DNA of 64,000 bases from Paenibacillus tepidiphilus (GTDB lineage: Bacteria > Bacillota > Bacilli > Paenibacillales > Paenibacillaceae), in NCBI RefSeq assembly GCF_008635795.1, contig NZ_VWRQ01000003.1:1-64000 (forward strand). Direction: 5' to 3'. The notes beneath the pieces were generated by a model. The model did no database searches and had not been told where the DNA came from. It saw nothing but the letters and a program-made list of their open reading frames with translations. Shown in pieces: positions 45,692-54,674 of the stretch; positions within the stretch are counted from its first letter, which is position 1; every line of letters begins with the position of its first letter. The translations under genes were made by a program, and so were the position numbers.

Positions 45692-46009
45692 ATGAAATTG
45701 CAATGGTCGCTGATTCTCGGCCTCATTTTCGCACTGCTGATTGCCTTGTTTGCCGTAATCAATGTCGATCCGGTACAGGTCAACTTCGGATTCGACCAGG
45801 TGAGCATCCCGCTGATCCTGGTAATCCTGGGCTGCGCCCTCATCGGCGGCGTCATTGTCGGAACCTACGGCATCTTCCGCCAGTACAAGCTGCAGAAGCA
45901 AATTAAGGGGCTGACGGCGGAGCTGGACAAGCTGCGCAGCAGCGCGCCTCTGCCGGAATTTTTGCCTGAAGCCGACCCTTTTTCTTCCGAAGCTGCGCCC
46001 CGTGGGTAA
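45692..46009 (+). CDS. LapA-domain membrane protein (DUF1049)
   Basis: This 105-aa protein has two membrane helices (WSLILGLIFALLIALFAVINV and IPLILVILGCALIGGVIVGTYGIF) and a C-terminal coiled-coil (YKLQKQIKGLTAELDKLRSS). The INVDPVQVNF link between the helices is the LapA signature. Relatives (LapA/YciS) act with LapB in Gram-negatives; the Firmicute role is unknown. GAGGAGGAG precedes ATG 45692. Confidence 0.85.
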   Translation: MKLQWSLILGLIFALLIALFAVINVDPVQVNFGFDQVSIPLILVILGCALIGGVIVGTYGIFRQYKLQKQIKGLTAELDKLRSSAPLPEFLPEADPFSSEAAPRG

Positions 46010-46063
46010 ATATTAATTAAGCTGCATCATCACTATCCATTTTATTGTCAGGAGGAGATCCCA

Positions 46064-47107
46064 TTGTTAACTATACATCCACGCGAAGATTACATTCTGT
46101 CCGTCCTTACCAAACTGCTGAACACGCCGAGTCCCAGCGGCTTCACCGCCCAGGCGATGAGCCTTGTGGCCGAAGAAGCGGCAGCGCTGAATATTCCATT
46201 TGAGTGGAACGAGAAAGGCGGTCTGGTCCTGCGGGTTCCCGGCCTTGACCCGTCCCGCACCATCGGGCTGAGCGCCCATGTGGACACGCTCGGGGCGATG
46301 GTCCGCTCGATTAAGCCGGACGGCAAGCTGCGTCTCACCTCGGTCGGCGGCTTCACGATGAACAGCATCGAGAACGAATATTGCGTCATTCATACCCGGA
46401 CCGGCCTGACCTACACGGGCACCATTCTCTCCAGTCACCCGTCGGTGCATGTGTATTCCGATGCCCGCGATTTCAAACGCTCCGAAGAGAACATGGAAGT
46501 CCGCATTGACGAGCTCGTCGCGACCAAAGACGAGGTGCTTAAGCTGGGCATTGGCGTGGGCGATTTCGTATCCTTCGACGCCCGTGCAGTGGTTACCCCC
46601 AGCGGCTTCATCAAGTCACGGCATCTGGACGACAAAGCCAGCGTAGCGGCCCTGCTCGGCTTGCTCGAAAGCATGAAGCGGGAGAACTGGAAGCCGCTGC
46701 ATAATCTGGTCCTACTTATCTCAAATTATGAGGAAGTCGGACACGGCGCAAGCTGGATTCCGGGAGAAATTGATGAAATGATTGCCGTGGACATGGGCGC
46801 GATGGGTGAGGATCTCAGCTGCAAAGAAACCGATGTATCCATCTGCGCCAAGGATTCTTCCGGCCCTTATGACTACGCGATGACCAGCCGCCTGATTGAG
46901 CTGGCCAACGGGCTGGCGATTCCGTTTGCAGTAGATATTTATCCGTATTACGGCTCCGACGCATCCGCCGCACTGAAAGGCGGCAACAATATCCGCGCCG
47001 CATTGATCGGTCCGGGCGTGCACGCCTCCCATTCCATGGAGCGCACGCACAAGACGGCCGTGCTGAACACGGCCAAGCTGCTCGGCGCGTATGTCGGCGC
47101 CCATTAA
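46064..47107 (+). CDS. M42 family metallopeptidase
   Basis: This 347-aa tetrahedral aminopeptidase family member has the dinuclear-metal ligands SAHVDTLGAM (His, Asp), SRHLDDKAS, NYEEVGHG (catalytic Glu-Glu), VDMGAMG and the late HASHSMERTH. It probably removes N-terminal residues from short peptides. YsdC/FrvX-type members are similar in length. The start is TTG 46064 behind GGAGGAG. The 3' end overlaps the next gene by 17 bp, so coupling is likely. Confidence 0.9.
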   Translation: MLTIHPREDYILSVLTKLLNTPSPSGFTAQAMSLVAEEAAALNIPFEWNEKGGLVLRVPGLDPSRTIGLSAHVDTLGAMVRSIKPDGKLRLTSVGGFTMNSIENEYCVIHTRTGLTYTGTILSSHPSVHVYSDARDFKRSEENMEVRIDELVATKDEVLKLGIGVGDFVSFDARAVVTPSGFIKSRHLDDKASVAALLGLLESMKRENWKPLHNLVLLISNYEEVGHGASWIPGEIDEMIAVDMGAMGEDLSCKETDVSICAKDSSGPYDYAMTSRLIELANGLAIPFAVDIYPYYGSDASAALKGGNNIRAALIGPGVHASHSMERTHKTAVLNTAKLLGAYVGAH

Positions 47108-47921
47108 GCCGGCCGGGCGAAGCGGCCGGCGTTCCCGGCGGCGCAGCCTCGGGCTGCTGGCTGCGCTCGCCGCTGTCCTTGCCGCCGCAGGTGGATACCA
47201 CCTGCTGGCGCGGCCCGACCGGCAGGCCGGAGAGGCCTTCTCCGGCCTGCCGCACCGCTACGCCTACGCATCGGCGGAAGCGCCCGGCGGGGTGCGGCTG
47301 CACATCATGACCGTGCAGCCGGAGGATATTGAGCTGCGCGCGGTGAACGCGCCGCTGCGGGGAATAGCCGCCTATGGCATCAACGGCGGCTTCTTCTACG
47401 GCACCGACCTCTTGTCGGTGGCGATTGTGGACGACGCGCCGGTCGCGGGCACGCGCGGCGCGTACGGCTCGGGCTGGTTCAACGCGAAATATGCGCGGGG
47501 AACGCTGGTCTGGGACGGCGCGGAGGACAAGCTGTCCGTGCAGGTGGTCTCCTCCGGCGACGACATTGCCGTCGCCGACCGCAGCCGCTACTGGGCCCAG
47601 GGCGGCATCAGCATGAATCTGCAGCGCGGGGACCTGTGGGCTGCGGCTGCGGAAGCGGAGCATCTGCCCTTCGCAGCCGACAAGCGCCTGCGCTCCGGGC
47701 TGGTCTATGATGCCGGAGGGCAGCTCCAGCTGATCGTTACAGATACGCTGAGTACAGCGGAAGAATTCCGCAGCGCCATCCTTAGCAGCATTCCCGGAGA
47801 GGGCCTGGAGGGCATCTTCCTCGACGGAGACGGCTCCTCGCAGATGAACGCCGATGAGGCAGTGCTGCCGGGCGATTCCCGGCCCGTTGTGCAGATGATT
47901 GCCCTCAGGGGCGAAGAATAA
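47091..47921 (+). CDS. phosphodiester glycosidase (NAGPA/DUF2233) family
   Basis: This 276-aa protein has a basic N-terminus (PAGRSGRRSRRR) and one membrane helix or signal (SLGLLAALAAVLAAAGGYHLL), then the NAGPA domain with INGGFFYGTDLLSVA and IFLDGDGSSQMN. Such enzymes release GlcNAc or similar sugars from phosphodiesters, for example on teichoic acids or exopolysaccharides; this is family knowledge. It should act outside the membrane. The region is markedly GC-rich. It overlaps the M42 peptidase gene. Confidence 0.87.
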   Translation: MSAPIKPAGRSGRRSRRRSLGLLAALAAVLAAAGGYHLLARPDRQAGEAFSGLPHRYAYASAEAPGGVRLHIMTVQPEDIELRAVNAPLRGIAAYGINGGFFYGTDLLSVAIVDDAPVAGTRGAYGSGWFNAKYARGTLVWDGAEDKLSVQVVSSGDDIAVADRSRYWAQGGISMNLQRGDLWAAAAEAEHLPFAADKRLRSGLVYDAGGQLQLIVTDTLSTAEEFRSAILSSIPGEGLEGIFLDGDGSSQMNADEAVLPGDSRPVVQMIALRGEE

Positions 47922-47926
47922 ACTCA

Positions 47927-47972
47927 AACGCCGGAGACGGGGCTACAGCAGCCCGCTCCGGCGTTATTTTTG
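47927..47972 (+). terminator. intrinsic terminator after the NAGPA gene
   Basis: AACGCCGGAG pairs with CTCCGGCGTT, then ATTTTTG. Confidence 0.88.
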
Positions 47973-47993
47973 TATAAGGAATGCTTAAGCTTC

Positions 47994-48935
47994 TTATTTG
48001 AAAGTGAAGGTAGTTCGGATGAGATCCACGTAAGAAGCCAGCTTCAGATATTCGGCCGCTTCCTCCGCATTGCCCGGATCGTACTGCATATCTCCCGGCA
48101 TCATGACCGCAAATACGTTATCCCCCTTCCGGCCCACCTCCCATGCCCGTACATTCTCCCTCACGATGTCCCCCTGGCTCTCCCATTCCTCCAGCGGCCA
48201 CACCGCTACGCTAAAGACAATCCCACCGCCCCGCGTAGTAAAGAATATATTTTCGATGCCCGAGTCTTCACTAATCGCGGACTCCACCTTGTACTTTCCA
48301 CTCCAATATTCCGGAAGCTGCAGGGTAAAACCATACTTGGCGTCCTTGTAAACTGCCGGTACCGGATGTGGCACCGCCTTGCCGTTCACAGCATCCACAT
48401 GCAGGATGGCGGAGGCATACCCGCGTAAGTCACCTTTTCCCGTTGCGCTAAAGGATTGGGCCTCTACGCCAAAGCCCTTCCCCGAAATCACGGCTTTACC
48501 GATGCAGCTGTTCCTGTCATCATAAAAACTCAATGTAGCAGTAACCGAATTCGCTGTATTGCCTACGCCGGCCATTTGCAGCTGTCCGGTGACCAGCGTG
48601 TCGCTGCCTGCTTTGGTCAATACAAGGTTGCCGGCGGAGATGCCGGCGTAATCCGGATCAGTCAGATGAAGCTCACCATACCGGACGAAAACAGTCTTTA
48701 ATTCTGCGTCGTAGCCGACCACAGCCCCAAGCTCTTCACCAATAAAGCGCAGCGGTACATAAGTACTCCCGTCAACGTTCAGTATCTTCGTCCCGCCATT
48801 TGCTGCCGCCGCCAAGGCCCCGTTGACTTCAATGGCTGCCGGAAACAGCACTGCCTTGATGCTCTCCCCGGCAAATGCCACCGATGCACTCGCGAGCAAC
48901 AGACCGCAAACCAGCCCGAGTATGAACTTTTTCAA
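47994..48935 (-). CDS. secreted stalk-domain protein (copper amine oxidase N-like)
   Basis: This 313-aa exported protein has a clear signal (MKKFILGLVCGLLLASASVAFA). The stalk domain (about 30-90: VNVDGSTYVPLRFIGEELGAVVGYDAELKTVFV) is widespread in Paenibacillus exoproteins. A middle beta-sandwich (about 100-190) resembles FxLYD-like domains, and the C-terminal part (195-313) is an SMI/PsbP-like fold, a guess from its LPEYWSGKYKVES start. No catalytic motif. Probably cell-surface bound; role unknown. It stands alone. Confidence 0.8.
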   Translation of the reverse strand: MKKFILGLVCGLLLASASVAFAGESIKAVLFPAAIEVNGALAAAANGGTKILNVDGSTYVPLRFIGEELGAVVGYDAELKTVFVRYGELHLTDPDYAGISAGNLVLTKAGSDTLVTGQLQMAGVGNTANSVTATLSFYDDRNSCIGKAVISGKGFGVEAQSFSATGKGDLRGYASAILHVDAVNGKAVPHPVPAVYKDAKYGFTLQLPEYWSGKYKVESAISEDSGIENIFFTTRGGGIVFSVAVWPLEEWESQGDIVRENVRAWEVGRKGDNVFAVMMPGDMQYDPGNAEEAAEYLKLASYVDLIRTTFTFK

Positions 48936-49041
48936 AATCCAACATCCCCTTCTTCTATTTCATTTCCATATATTTACTCCTAGTATGCTATATAGTTGCG
49001 ATCCGGGCTGGCTTAAAATATCTACGCTTTATCCGAAATCA

Positions 49042-49082
49042 GGGGTGTCCCGGACAACCGTTCACCGGCTGCGGAACACCCC
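49042..49082. other. hairpin in the 48936-49149 gap
   Basis: GGGGTGT (49042-49048) can pair with ACACCCC (49076-49082), with a GC-rich interior. No T run follows, so I do not call it a terminator. Nearby codons spell GVSRTTVHRL, like a broken DNA-binding helix, but the context does not support a gene. Confidence 0.4.
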
Positions 49083-49149
49083 ATATGCGGCTTGATTAGT
49101 GGCGGGACTCTGAATGCTCTACTTAAACGGCTGGAGGCCGAACGGGAAA

Positions 49150-49746
49150 TTACTTATACGCTGTCCGCATCTTGCGCCCGGTCCGGGCTGCGGCGGAGCG
49201 CTTCGGTTTATGGATTCGTTTCTTGTGTAAAAGAGGGCGTATACCCCTGCGGCTCCGCACACTGACCTGGGCACAATCCTGATAGCGGACATCTTCATTC
49301 TTGTGATCCCGGTTTAGAATGGTCAGCTTCTCGCCCGATTTGGCAATCAGATACCGGACACGGATGCTCTCCTCCGGCGTATTCTCTTCATAAGCGAGCA
49401 CGGCCGTCAAGCGGATACGCGTCGCCGTCTGTCCGGTTACCGCAACCGATAGCGGAAAGAAATGGACCGTACCCGTATCGCCGGCGATAACATATAGCCT
49501 GTTGTTCCGGGTAACCGTCTGCAGGTTGCAGAACATACGGCTGCTCATGTCGGCGCCCCAATACCGGCGGAAGTAAGCGATGACTTTGGCTTTGGTGCTG
49601 AATTTCAGCGGCAGCCGGTAATACTCACCGCCATTCTCTTCGATGACCTGGCCATCGTCGGCGGAATCAAACACGTCGAACCAGGCCATTTCGGCGGCGG
49701 CGATAAACTCCCGCAGCTCATCTGCAGTCTGTGCTATCCTTGGCAT
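49150..49746 (-). CDS. hypothetical protein, possibly IseA-like
   Basis: This 198-aa protein has no signal peptide. The N-terminal 150 residues are globular (YYRLPLKFSTKAKVIAYFRRYWG, then a beta-rich half); the C-terminal 40 are very basic (RSRRGIRPLLHKKRIHKPKRSAAARTGRKMR). The first part loosely recalls the YxxL...FxTKxxLxxYL pattern of IseA (YoeB) inhibitors of cell-wall endopeptidases, but those are secreted, so this is weak. The basic tail suggests nucleic acid or anionic polymer contact. A GGAGGAGAT ribosome site is present. Confidence 0.6.
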   Translation of the reverse strand: MPRIAQTADELREFIAAAEMAWFDVFDSADDGQVIEENGGEYYRLPLKFSTKAKVIAYFRRYWGADMSSRMFCNLQTVTRNNRLYVIAGDTGTVHFFPLSVAVTGQTATRIRLTAVLAYEENTPEESIRVRYLIAKSGEKLTILNRDHKNEDVRYQDCAQVSVRSRRGIRPLLHKKRIHKPKRSAAARTGRKMRTAYK

Positions 49747-49869
49747 AAGATCTCCTCCTCATAATAAAGTATTGCAGTGGAAGAAAACTGCCCCGGTGCT
49801 TGACCAGAAGATGAAGAATATTTGTCTGTTCCCGGCATGAAATTGTATAGACCCCTTGATTGCAATACC

Positions 49870-49910
49870 AAAAAGGCCTGCAACGATTATCGAATCGTCC
49901 ACAGGCCTTC
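49870..49910 (-). terminator. intrinsic terminator after the TPR gene
   Basis: AAAAGGCCTG and ACGAT pair with ATCGT and CAGGCCTTCT; on the minus strand TTTTT follows. Confidence 0.82.
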
Positions 49911-49977
49911 TTGATATGGTTCTCATACTATTATGATCTTGCATATTGTACATGCTCTGATGTGCTCAAATCGCTGG

Positions 49978-50463
49978 CTATTCCCACACCTCATCCAGTT
50001 TGTCCGAATAGAAGAGAATAGCCTTATGGTAGGAGCGAATGCCGGGATCCTCCGAGGTCTGCGCCACCAATTGCAGCAGCAATTCCATCGCCTCGCTATG
50101 TTCGCCCAGATTATGCAGCGCCATCGCCAGAAAAGCACGGAATTCCTGACGACCGGGATATTCCGCCACCGCCTCACGCAGCACGGCTGCGGCCCGCTCA
50201 TATTCCCCCAGAGCCCGGTACGTGCTTCCAAGTCCAAGCAGTGCACCCGCCCGCTCCTCGCCGTCCAGTCCCAAGGCAAGCGCCCGTTCGTAATAGGGGA
50301 CAGCTTCCCGTTCGCGGCCAAGCACATCATGGGTCCATGCCAGCTGATACTGCAGCATTGCATCTTCCGCTCCCCCGCCAAGCAGGGACAGGAGAAGCTC
50401 TCTTGCTTCCTCCGCCCTTCCGCTGCCGCGCAGCGCTATGGCCGTCTCGATCTCGGTTGCCAC
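49978..50463 (-). CDS. tetratricopeptide repeat protein
   Basis: This 161-aa, all-helical protein has four TPR-like units of about 34 residues: the clearest are MLQYQLAWTHDVLGREREAVPYYERALALG, ALLGLGSTYRALGEYERAAAVLREAVAEYP and EFRAFLAMALHNLGEHSEAMELLLQLVAQ. There is no signal peptide, so it is a cytosolic scaffold with an unknown partner. It lies 35 bp after the ABC-F gene and ends at the 49870-49910 terminator, so it is probably the last gene of that transcript. Confidence 0.85.
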   Translation of the reverse strand: MATEIETAIALRGSGRAEEARELLLSLLGGGAEDAMLQYQLAWTHDVLGREREAVPYYERALALGLDGEERAGALLGLGSTYRALGEYERAAAVLREAVAEYPGRQEFRAFLAMALHNLGEHSEAMELLLQLVAQTSEDPGIRSYHKAILFYSDKLDEVWE

Positions 50464-50498
50464 AGTCTCACCTCCTGCCCATTACTACCGCTGCCGGT

Positions 50499-52436
50499 TT
50501 AAGCTTTGCCGCTGGCAGCAATTCGCTCGGCCAGCTCGTTCAAGTAGGTCCAGCGTTCCATCAGCCGCTCCAGTTCGGCTTCGCCCTGACGCTGCTGTGA
50601 CAGAAGCTCCTGCAGCCGCACCGAATCGGCAAAAGCCGCTTCCATCTCGGTGTTGATCCGGGCTAAATCCGCCTCGGCATTTTCGATCTGCTCGTCGATA
50701 GTCTCATATTCCTTCTGTTCCTTGAAGGTGAATTTCAGCTTCTCCCTGGACGGGGCGGCTGCGGCTCCGGCATTCTCCGCCGCAGCAACAGCGCTTCGTT
50801 TACCGGCCGCTTCCTCCTTGGCAACACTCTGCACCGGAACATTCTTGGCCAGCCATTCCTCGTATTCGGTATAATCGCCTACATGAATGCGAATCTGCCC
50901 GTCCTCGAAGGCAATCAGCTTATCTACAGTTCGGTCCAGGAAATACCGGTCATGAGATACAGTGAACACCACGCCCGGGAATTCTTCCAGATAGTCCTCC
51001 AGTACCGCGAGCGTGCCGATATCGAGATCATTGGTCGGCTCGTCCAGCAGCAGCACATTCGGCGCTCCCATCAGCACCCGCAGCAGGTAGAGCCGGCGCT
51101 TCTCGCCGCCGGACAGCTTGGCGATCGGCGTCCACTGCGTCGCCGGCGGGAACAGGAACCTTTCCAGCATTTGCGCCGCCGTAATGACACTGCCGTCTGC
51201 CGTGCGGACAATCTCCGCTTCTTCCTTGACGTACTCAATGACCCGCATACTGCCGTCCATATCCTGATGCTCTTGTGTAAAATACCCCAGCTTGACGGTA
51301 GCGCCCAGCTCTACTTCCCCGCTGTCCGGGGCAAGCTGTCCTGCGATCAGATTCAGCAGCGTCGATTTGCCGCTGCCGTTTGGTCCAACGATCCCTACTC
51401 TGTCCTGGGGCACGGCAATGTAATTCAGGTCCTTGATCAAGGTCCGTCCGTCCCACGACTTGGTGAGGTCGTGGATCTCGATGATCTTGCGGCCGAGCCG
51501 CGTCGAAGCCACCGAGATATCGAGCGCTCCGCCCGATGTGCCGCCAATGCTGTCCTTCAGCTTCTCGAACCGGTCAATCCGGGCCTTCTGCTTCGTGGAC
51601 CGGGCTTTGGCGCCGCGGCGAATCCAGGCCAGCTCGGTGCGGAGCAGATTCTTGCGTTTCTGCTCCTCGGATGCCTCCCGCTCTTCCCGCTCGGCCTTCA
51701 GCTCCAGGAAGCGCGAATAATTGGCTTCATAGCGGAACAGCCGCCCGCCGTCCAGCTCCAGCATCACGCCGGCGACACGTTCCAGGAAGTACCGGTCATG
51801 TGTCACCATCAGCAGGGCACCGCGCCGCTTCTGTAAATACTGCTCCAGCCAGCCGACCGAGGCGGTATCAATATGGTTCGTAGGCTCATCGAGGATAAGC
51901 AGCTCGGACGGCGTAATCAGTGCAGCTGCCATAGCCACCCGCTTGCGCTGGCCGCCCGAGAGCGTCTCCATCCGGGCATTGAAATCGGTGATGCCGAGCT
52001 TCGTCAGCACCGTCTTGGCCTCGCTCTCCAGCTGCCAGGCCCCGGCCGCGTCAATCTCCTGCCCCAGCTTAACCACACGGGCCTCAAGCGCCGCATCTCC
52101 AGGGCTTCGTTCCAGCCCGGCAAGCACCTCCATATACTCCCGCATGACAGCAAGCGCCGGGTCATCCCCGGCGAAGACCTGCTGCAGAACCGTATGCTCC
52201 GGTTCGTACGGCGGGTTCTGCGCCAGATACTGCACCCGCACGTTATTGCCGATGGCAATCTGTCCTTCATCGGCGGTGTCCAGTCCGGCGATAATCTTCA
52301 GCAGTGTCGATTTGCCGGTTCCGTTCACGCCGATGACGCCGATCTTGTCGCGATCATCCATCCCGAAGGAAGCGTCCCGGAACAATATTTTCTCCCCGTA
52401 ACTCTTGGATAGATGTTCCACAGTCATTATATTCAT
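50499..52436 (-). CDS. ABC-F family ATPase (YfmR/Uup type)
   Basis: This 645-aa protein has two ABC domains and no membrane helices. Walker A motifs are GVNGTGKS and GPNGSGKS; signatures are LSGGQRKRVAMA and LSGGEKRRLYLL; Walker B LLILDEPTNHID and VLLLDEPTNDLD. The linker (IRRGAKARSTKQKARIDRFEKL) and C-terminal coiled coil (about 575-640) match Uup/YfmR. These act on the ribosome, helping stalled or proline-rich translation; resistance subgroups lack this C-terminal part. It is 57 bp after the tetR gene. The ATG is at 52436 with an AGCGAGGAAC ribosome site. Confidence 0.92.
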   Translation of the reverse strand: MNIMTVEHLSKSYGEKILFRDASFGMDDRDKIGVIGVNGTGKSTLLKIIAGLDTADEGQIAIGNNVRVQYLAQNPPYEPEHTVLQQVFAGDDPALAVMREYMEVLAGLERSPGDAALEARVVKLGQEIDAAGAWQLESEAKTVLTKLGITDFNARMETLSGGQRKRVAMAAALITPSELLILDEPTNHIDTASVGWLEQYLQKRRGALLMVTHDRYFLERVAGVMLELDGGRLFRYEANYSRFLELKAEREEREASEEQKRKNLLRTELAWIRRGAKARSTKQKARIDRFEKLKDSIGGTSGGALDISVASTRLGRKIIEIHDLTKSWDGRTLIKDLNYIAVPQDRVGIVGPNGSGKSTLLNLIAGQLAPDSGEVELGATVKLGYFTQEHQDMDGSMRVIEYVKEEAEIVRTADGSVITAAQMLERFLFPPATQWTPIAKLSGGEKRRLYLLRVLMGAPNVLLLDEPTNDLDIGTLAVLEDYLEEFPGVVFTVSHDRYFLDRTVDKLIAFEDGQIRIHVGDYTEYEEWLAKNVPVQSVAKEEAAGKRSAVAAAENAGAAAAPSREKLKFTFKEQKEYETIDEQIENAEADLARINTEMEAAFADSVRLQELLSQQRQGEAELERLMERWTYLNELAERIAASGKA

Positions 52437-52493
52437 TAATGGTTCCTCGCTTGCCGTATAGATTCACGGTATTGTACCGCCCTTGCGCACTCT

Positions 52494-53123
52494 CTATTCC
52501 GCCTGCCGCTTATCCACCTCAGCCGTAAACCGCCGCGCCGCGCCTTCCAGGAACAGCCCTGCGGCAAACGCCGCCCGTCCCTGCGCATCCGCTTCGCTGA
52601 ATTCGGGATCAAACAGAATGTCCATCTTCAGCCGGTCCAGCATTCCGATATAGGACTGGGCCAGCAGCTCCGCCTCTTCGGCCCCGCCCTGGGACAGTAC
52701 ATTCTGCACCGTCAGCATGTACGTCTTCATGAAATGGCTCATGTACGCTTTCAGCTCGGCATTGTTGTGAGGGGTGCGGAAAAAGAGGTTGGTATGCTGT
52801 TTGCGTTCATAATAGTACCGTATATGATGCTCCGCGATCACCACCAGCTGCTGTCCCGTCGTTTCGCAGGCCCGCAGCCTGATCCGCAGATCGTCAATGA
52901 AGCCTTCGCAATCGCGGCGGGTAACGGCCATAAACAGCTCTTCCTTATTCTTGAAATATAAATATACGGTGCCTTTGGCTATGCCAGCTTGTTCGGCTAC
53001 CTGGGATATCTTCGTCTCATAAAAGCCTCTTGCGCCGAACAATTCGTAGGCGGCGTCAAGAATCGCATGGGCTTTGCGCTCTGCAGATAAGCTGTTCAAA
53101 CCCGGTGCACCTCCTGCTGTCAT
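52494..53123 (-). CDS. TetR family transcriptional regulator
   Basis: This 209-aa repressor has the helix-turn-helix ILDAAYELFGARGFYETKISQVAEQAGIAKGTVYLYFKNKEELF (about 20-64). The C-terminal ligand domain is helical and matches the YerO/TetR_C group loosely. The ligand is unknown. It lies between DUF92 and the ABC-F gene on one strand, a setting in which it might control either. An AGGAGGTG ribosome site is present, next to an intercistronic hairpin. Confidence 0.88.
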   Translation of the reverse strand: MTAGGAPGLNSLSAERKAHAILDAAYELFGARGFYETKISQVAEQAGIAKGTVYLYFKNKEELFMAVTRRDCEGFIDDLRIRLRACETTGQQLVVIAEHHIRYYYERKQHTNLFFRTPHNNAELKAYMSHFMKTYMLTVQNVLSQGGAEEAELLAQSYIGMLDRLKMDILFDPEFSEADAQGRAAFAAGLFLEGAARRFTAEVDKRQAE

Positions 53124-53135
53124 TTGCTTCTGTAT

Positions 53136-53162
53136 TCCGGGGCCCTGGATATGGGCCCCGGA
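53136..53162. other. 10-bp GC-rich palindromic hairpin
   Basis: TCCGGGGCCC (53136-53145) pairs perfectly with GGGCCCCGGA (53153-53162) around TGGATAT, just upstream of the tetR ribosome site. There is no T tract; it could be an autoregulatory operator or a processing hairpin. Confidence 0.55.
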
Positions 53163-53179
53163 TTGCCCCGGCTTGGCTG

Positions 53180-53992
53180 CTACAGCAGGCCAAGCCCTAG
53201 AGCTACGATGCCGCCGATAACCGAGCTGAGCAGGTTCACGGCGTCATTATTCATCCGCCGCCAGCCGCGCGCCTGAACGGTGGCCTTGCTGCAATGCCGC
53301 GCCGCCTCCACTTCGCGGCCGCAGACCGTGCAGCGGTTCATACGCTGCACGGTAGCCCCGAGAATCGAGTCGGCGAACGCTCCCGCCAGTCCGCCGGTGA
53401 GCCCGGCGAGGAGCAGCGGCAACACCGGCTGGTCCTCCATTCCGGCGAGCACACGCAGGATTACGGCTGCGGCACCAATCATCAGGCCGCCTGCAGCGGC
53501 GGCCAGGGTTCCCGGCCAGGAGACGCCGCCGGACGCACCAGCCGGCAGTACCCTGCCGGTCAGCACCGAGCGGGGCGGCTTCTTAGCCAGGGTGCCAATC
53601 TCCGTGGCCCATGTATCGGATGTCACCGTTGCCATCACGCCAATGAAGGCAAGCTCCCAGAGCACGGACGGACTGATGGCGTTCAGCAGGACCAGCAGCA
53701 TGCCAAGTCCGCCGTTGGCAAATACCTGACCGGCGTCGCGCCGGCCTGTTTTGTCATAGGTCGCCTCCAGCTCCGCCTTATTCTCATGGTGAAGCCTGGA
53801 CAGCATGCTGGAGCTGATGAAGAACAGCAGCAATATGCCGAACCAGAACGCATTGCCCGCACCGAAATATATAGTGCCCATGATAATTGCAGCCAGTGTG
53901 CCGGAGAAGCTGAGCGAGCCTTTGCGGTAAGCCGCTCCGGCCACCAGCAGGGCGCCGCAGAATCCGGCGATCCAGAGCAGAATCTGCATCAT
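53180..53992 (-). CDS. DUF92 integral membrane protein
   Basis: This 270-aa protein has about seven membrane helices with the DUF92 hallmarks RKGSLSFSGTLAAIIMGTIYFG, ATVTSDTWATEIGTLAKKPPRSVLTGR and GGLAGAFADSILGATVQ. A small loop CTVCGREVEAARHC (CxxC...H..C) near residue 220 may bind a metal. Plant members (VTE6) are phytyl-phosphate kinases, so a role in prenyl alcohol phosphate metabolism is possible. It starts 3 bp after the FAH gene stop. Confidence 0.85.
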   Translation of the reverse strand: MMQILLWIAGFCGALLVAGAAYRKGSLSFSGTLAAIIMGTIYFGAGNAFWFGILLLFFISSSMLSRLHHENKAELEATYDKTGRRDAGQVFANGGLGMLLVLLNAISPSVLWELAFIGVMATVTSDTWATEIGTLAKKPPRSVLTGRVLPAGASGGVSWPGTLAAAAGGLMIGAAAVILRVLAGMEDQPVLPLLLAGLTGGLAGAFADSILGATVQRMNRCTVCGREVEAARHCSKATVQARGWRRMNNDAVNLLSSVIGGIVALGLGLL

Positions 53993-53995
53993 CGT

Positions 53996-54619
53996 TTACC
54001 CGATCAGGCAGGAGCCCATCAGCCGCTCGCCCCAGTACAGCTCAAAGGAATCGCCGGCGGCAACCGGTCCCACACCCGCCGGAGTGCCGGTAAAGATAAT
54101 ATCACCCGTACCCAATCCATGGCGCTCGGCAATGAAATCGACAATCCGCTGCAGGGGAAAAATCATATTCTTGATATTGCCGCGCTGCACCTCTACCCCG
54201 TTCTTGCGGACCGAGAAATCGGTCGCCTCCAGCTCTTCCCGGTCCGGGAAGGCGATGTACGGAGTCAGCGGCGCCGCATTCTTGAACCCTTTGGCCGCTG
54301 TCCAGGGCAGCCCTTTCTTCTGCAGATCGTTGTGGATATCGCGCAGTGTGAAATCCAGGCCCAGCGCCATCGTATCCACCAGCTCCTCTACGGTGATCCC
54401 CGGAACATAGTCGCGTGCGATGCGCAGCACCAGTTCGCCTTCATAATGGATTAAGCCGGATTGCTTCGGCAATTCAATAACAGCCTTATCCAGCTGCACC
54501 GCCGCGTGTGAGGGCTTCAGGAAGATCAGCGGCTCCACCGGCACCTGATTGCCGAGTTCCTCGGCATGCAGTTTATAGTTGCGTCCTACACAATAAATAT
54601 TGTTGACAGCAGCGCACAT
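53996..54619 (-). CDS. fumarylacetoacetate hydrolase family protein
   Basis: This 207-aa protein is a single FAH domain. The metal-binding E-x-E lies in HYEGELVLRI, the conserved aspartate in LDFTLRD, and the C-terminal GTGDIIFTGTPAGVGPV is diagnostic. Single-domain members act as acylpyruvases or oxaloacetate decarboxylases or tautomerases; the exact reaction is unknown. It is 3 bp before DUF92 and 55 bp after the GDPD gene. Confidence 0.9.
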   Translation of the reverse strand: MCAAVNNIYCVGRNYKLHAEELGNQVPVEPLIFLKPSHAAVQLDKAVIELPKQSGLIHYEGELVLRIARDYVPGITVEELVDTMALGLDFTLRDIHNDLQKKGLPWTAAKGFKNAAPLTPYIAFPDREELEATDFSVRKNGVEVQRGNIKNMIFPLQRIVDFIAERHGLGTGDIIFTGTPAGVGPVAAGDSFELYWGERLMGSCLIG

Positions 54620-54674
54620 TACACTTCAGCTCTCTTTCCGTCACAGGTATATACATCCTTAATCTAAGCGCAGA

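Noticed and set aside
49012..49100. Remnant of a helix-turn-helix gene
   Set aside because: Only about ten residues look like a DNA-binding helix; no frame of useful length.
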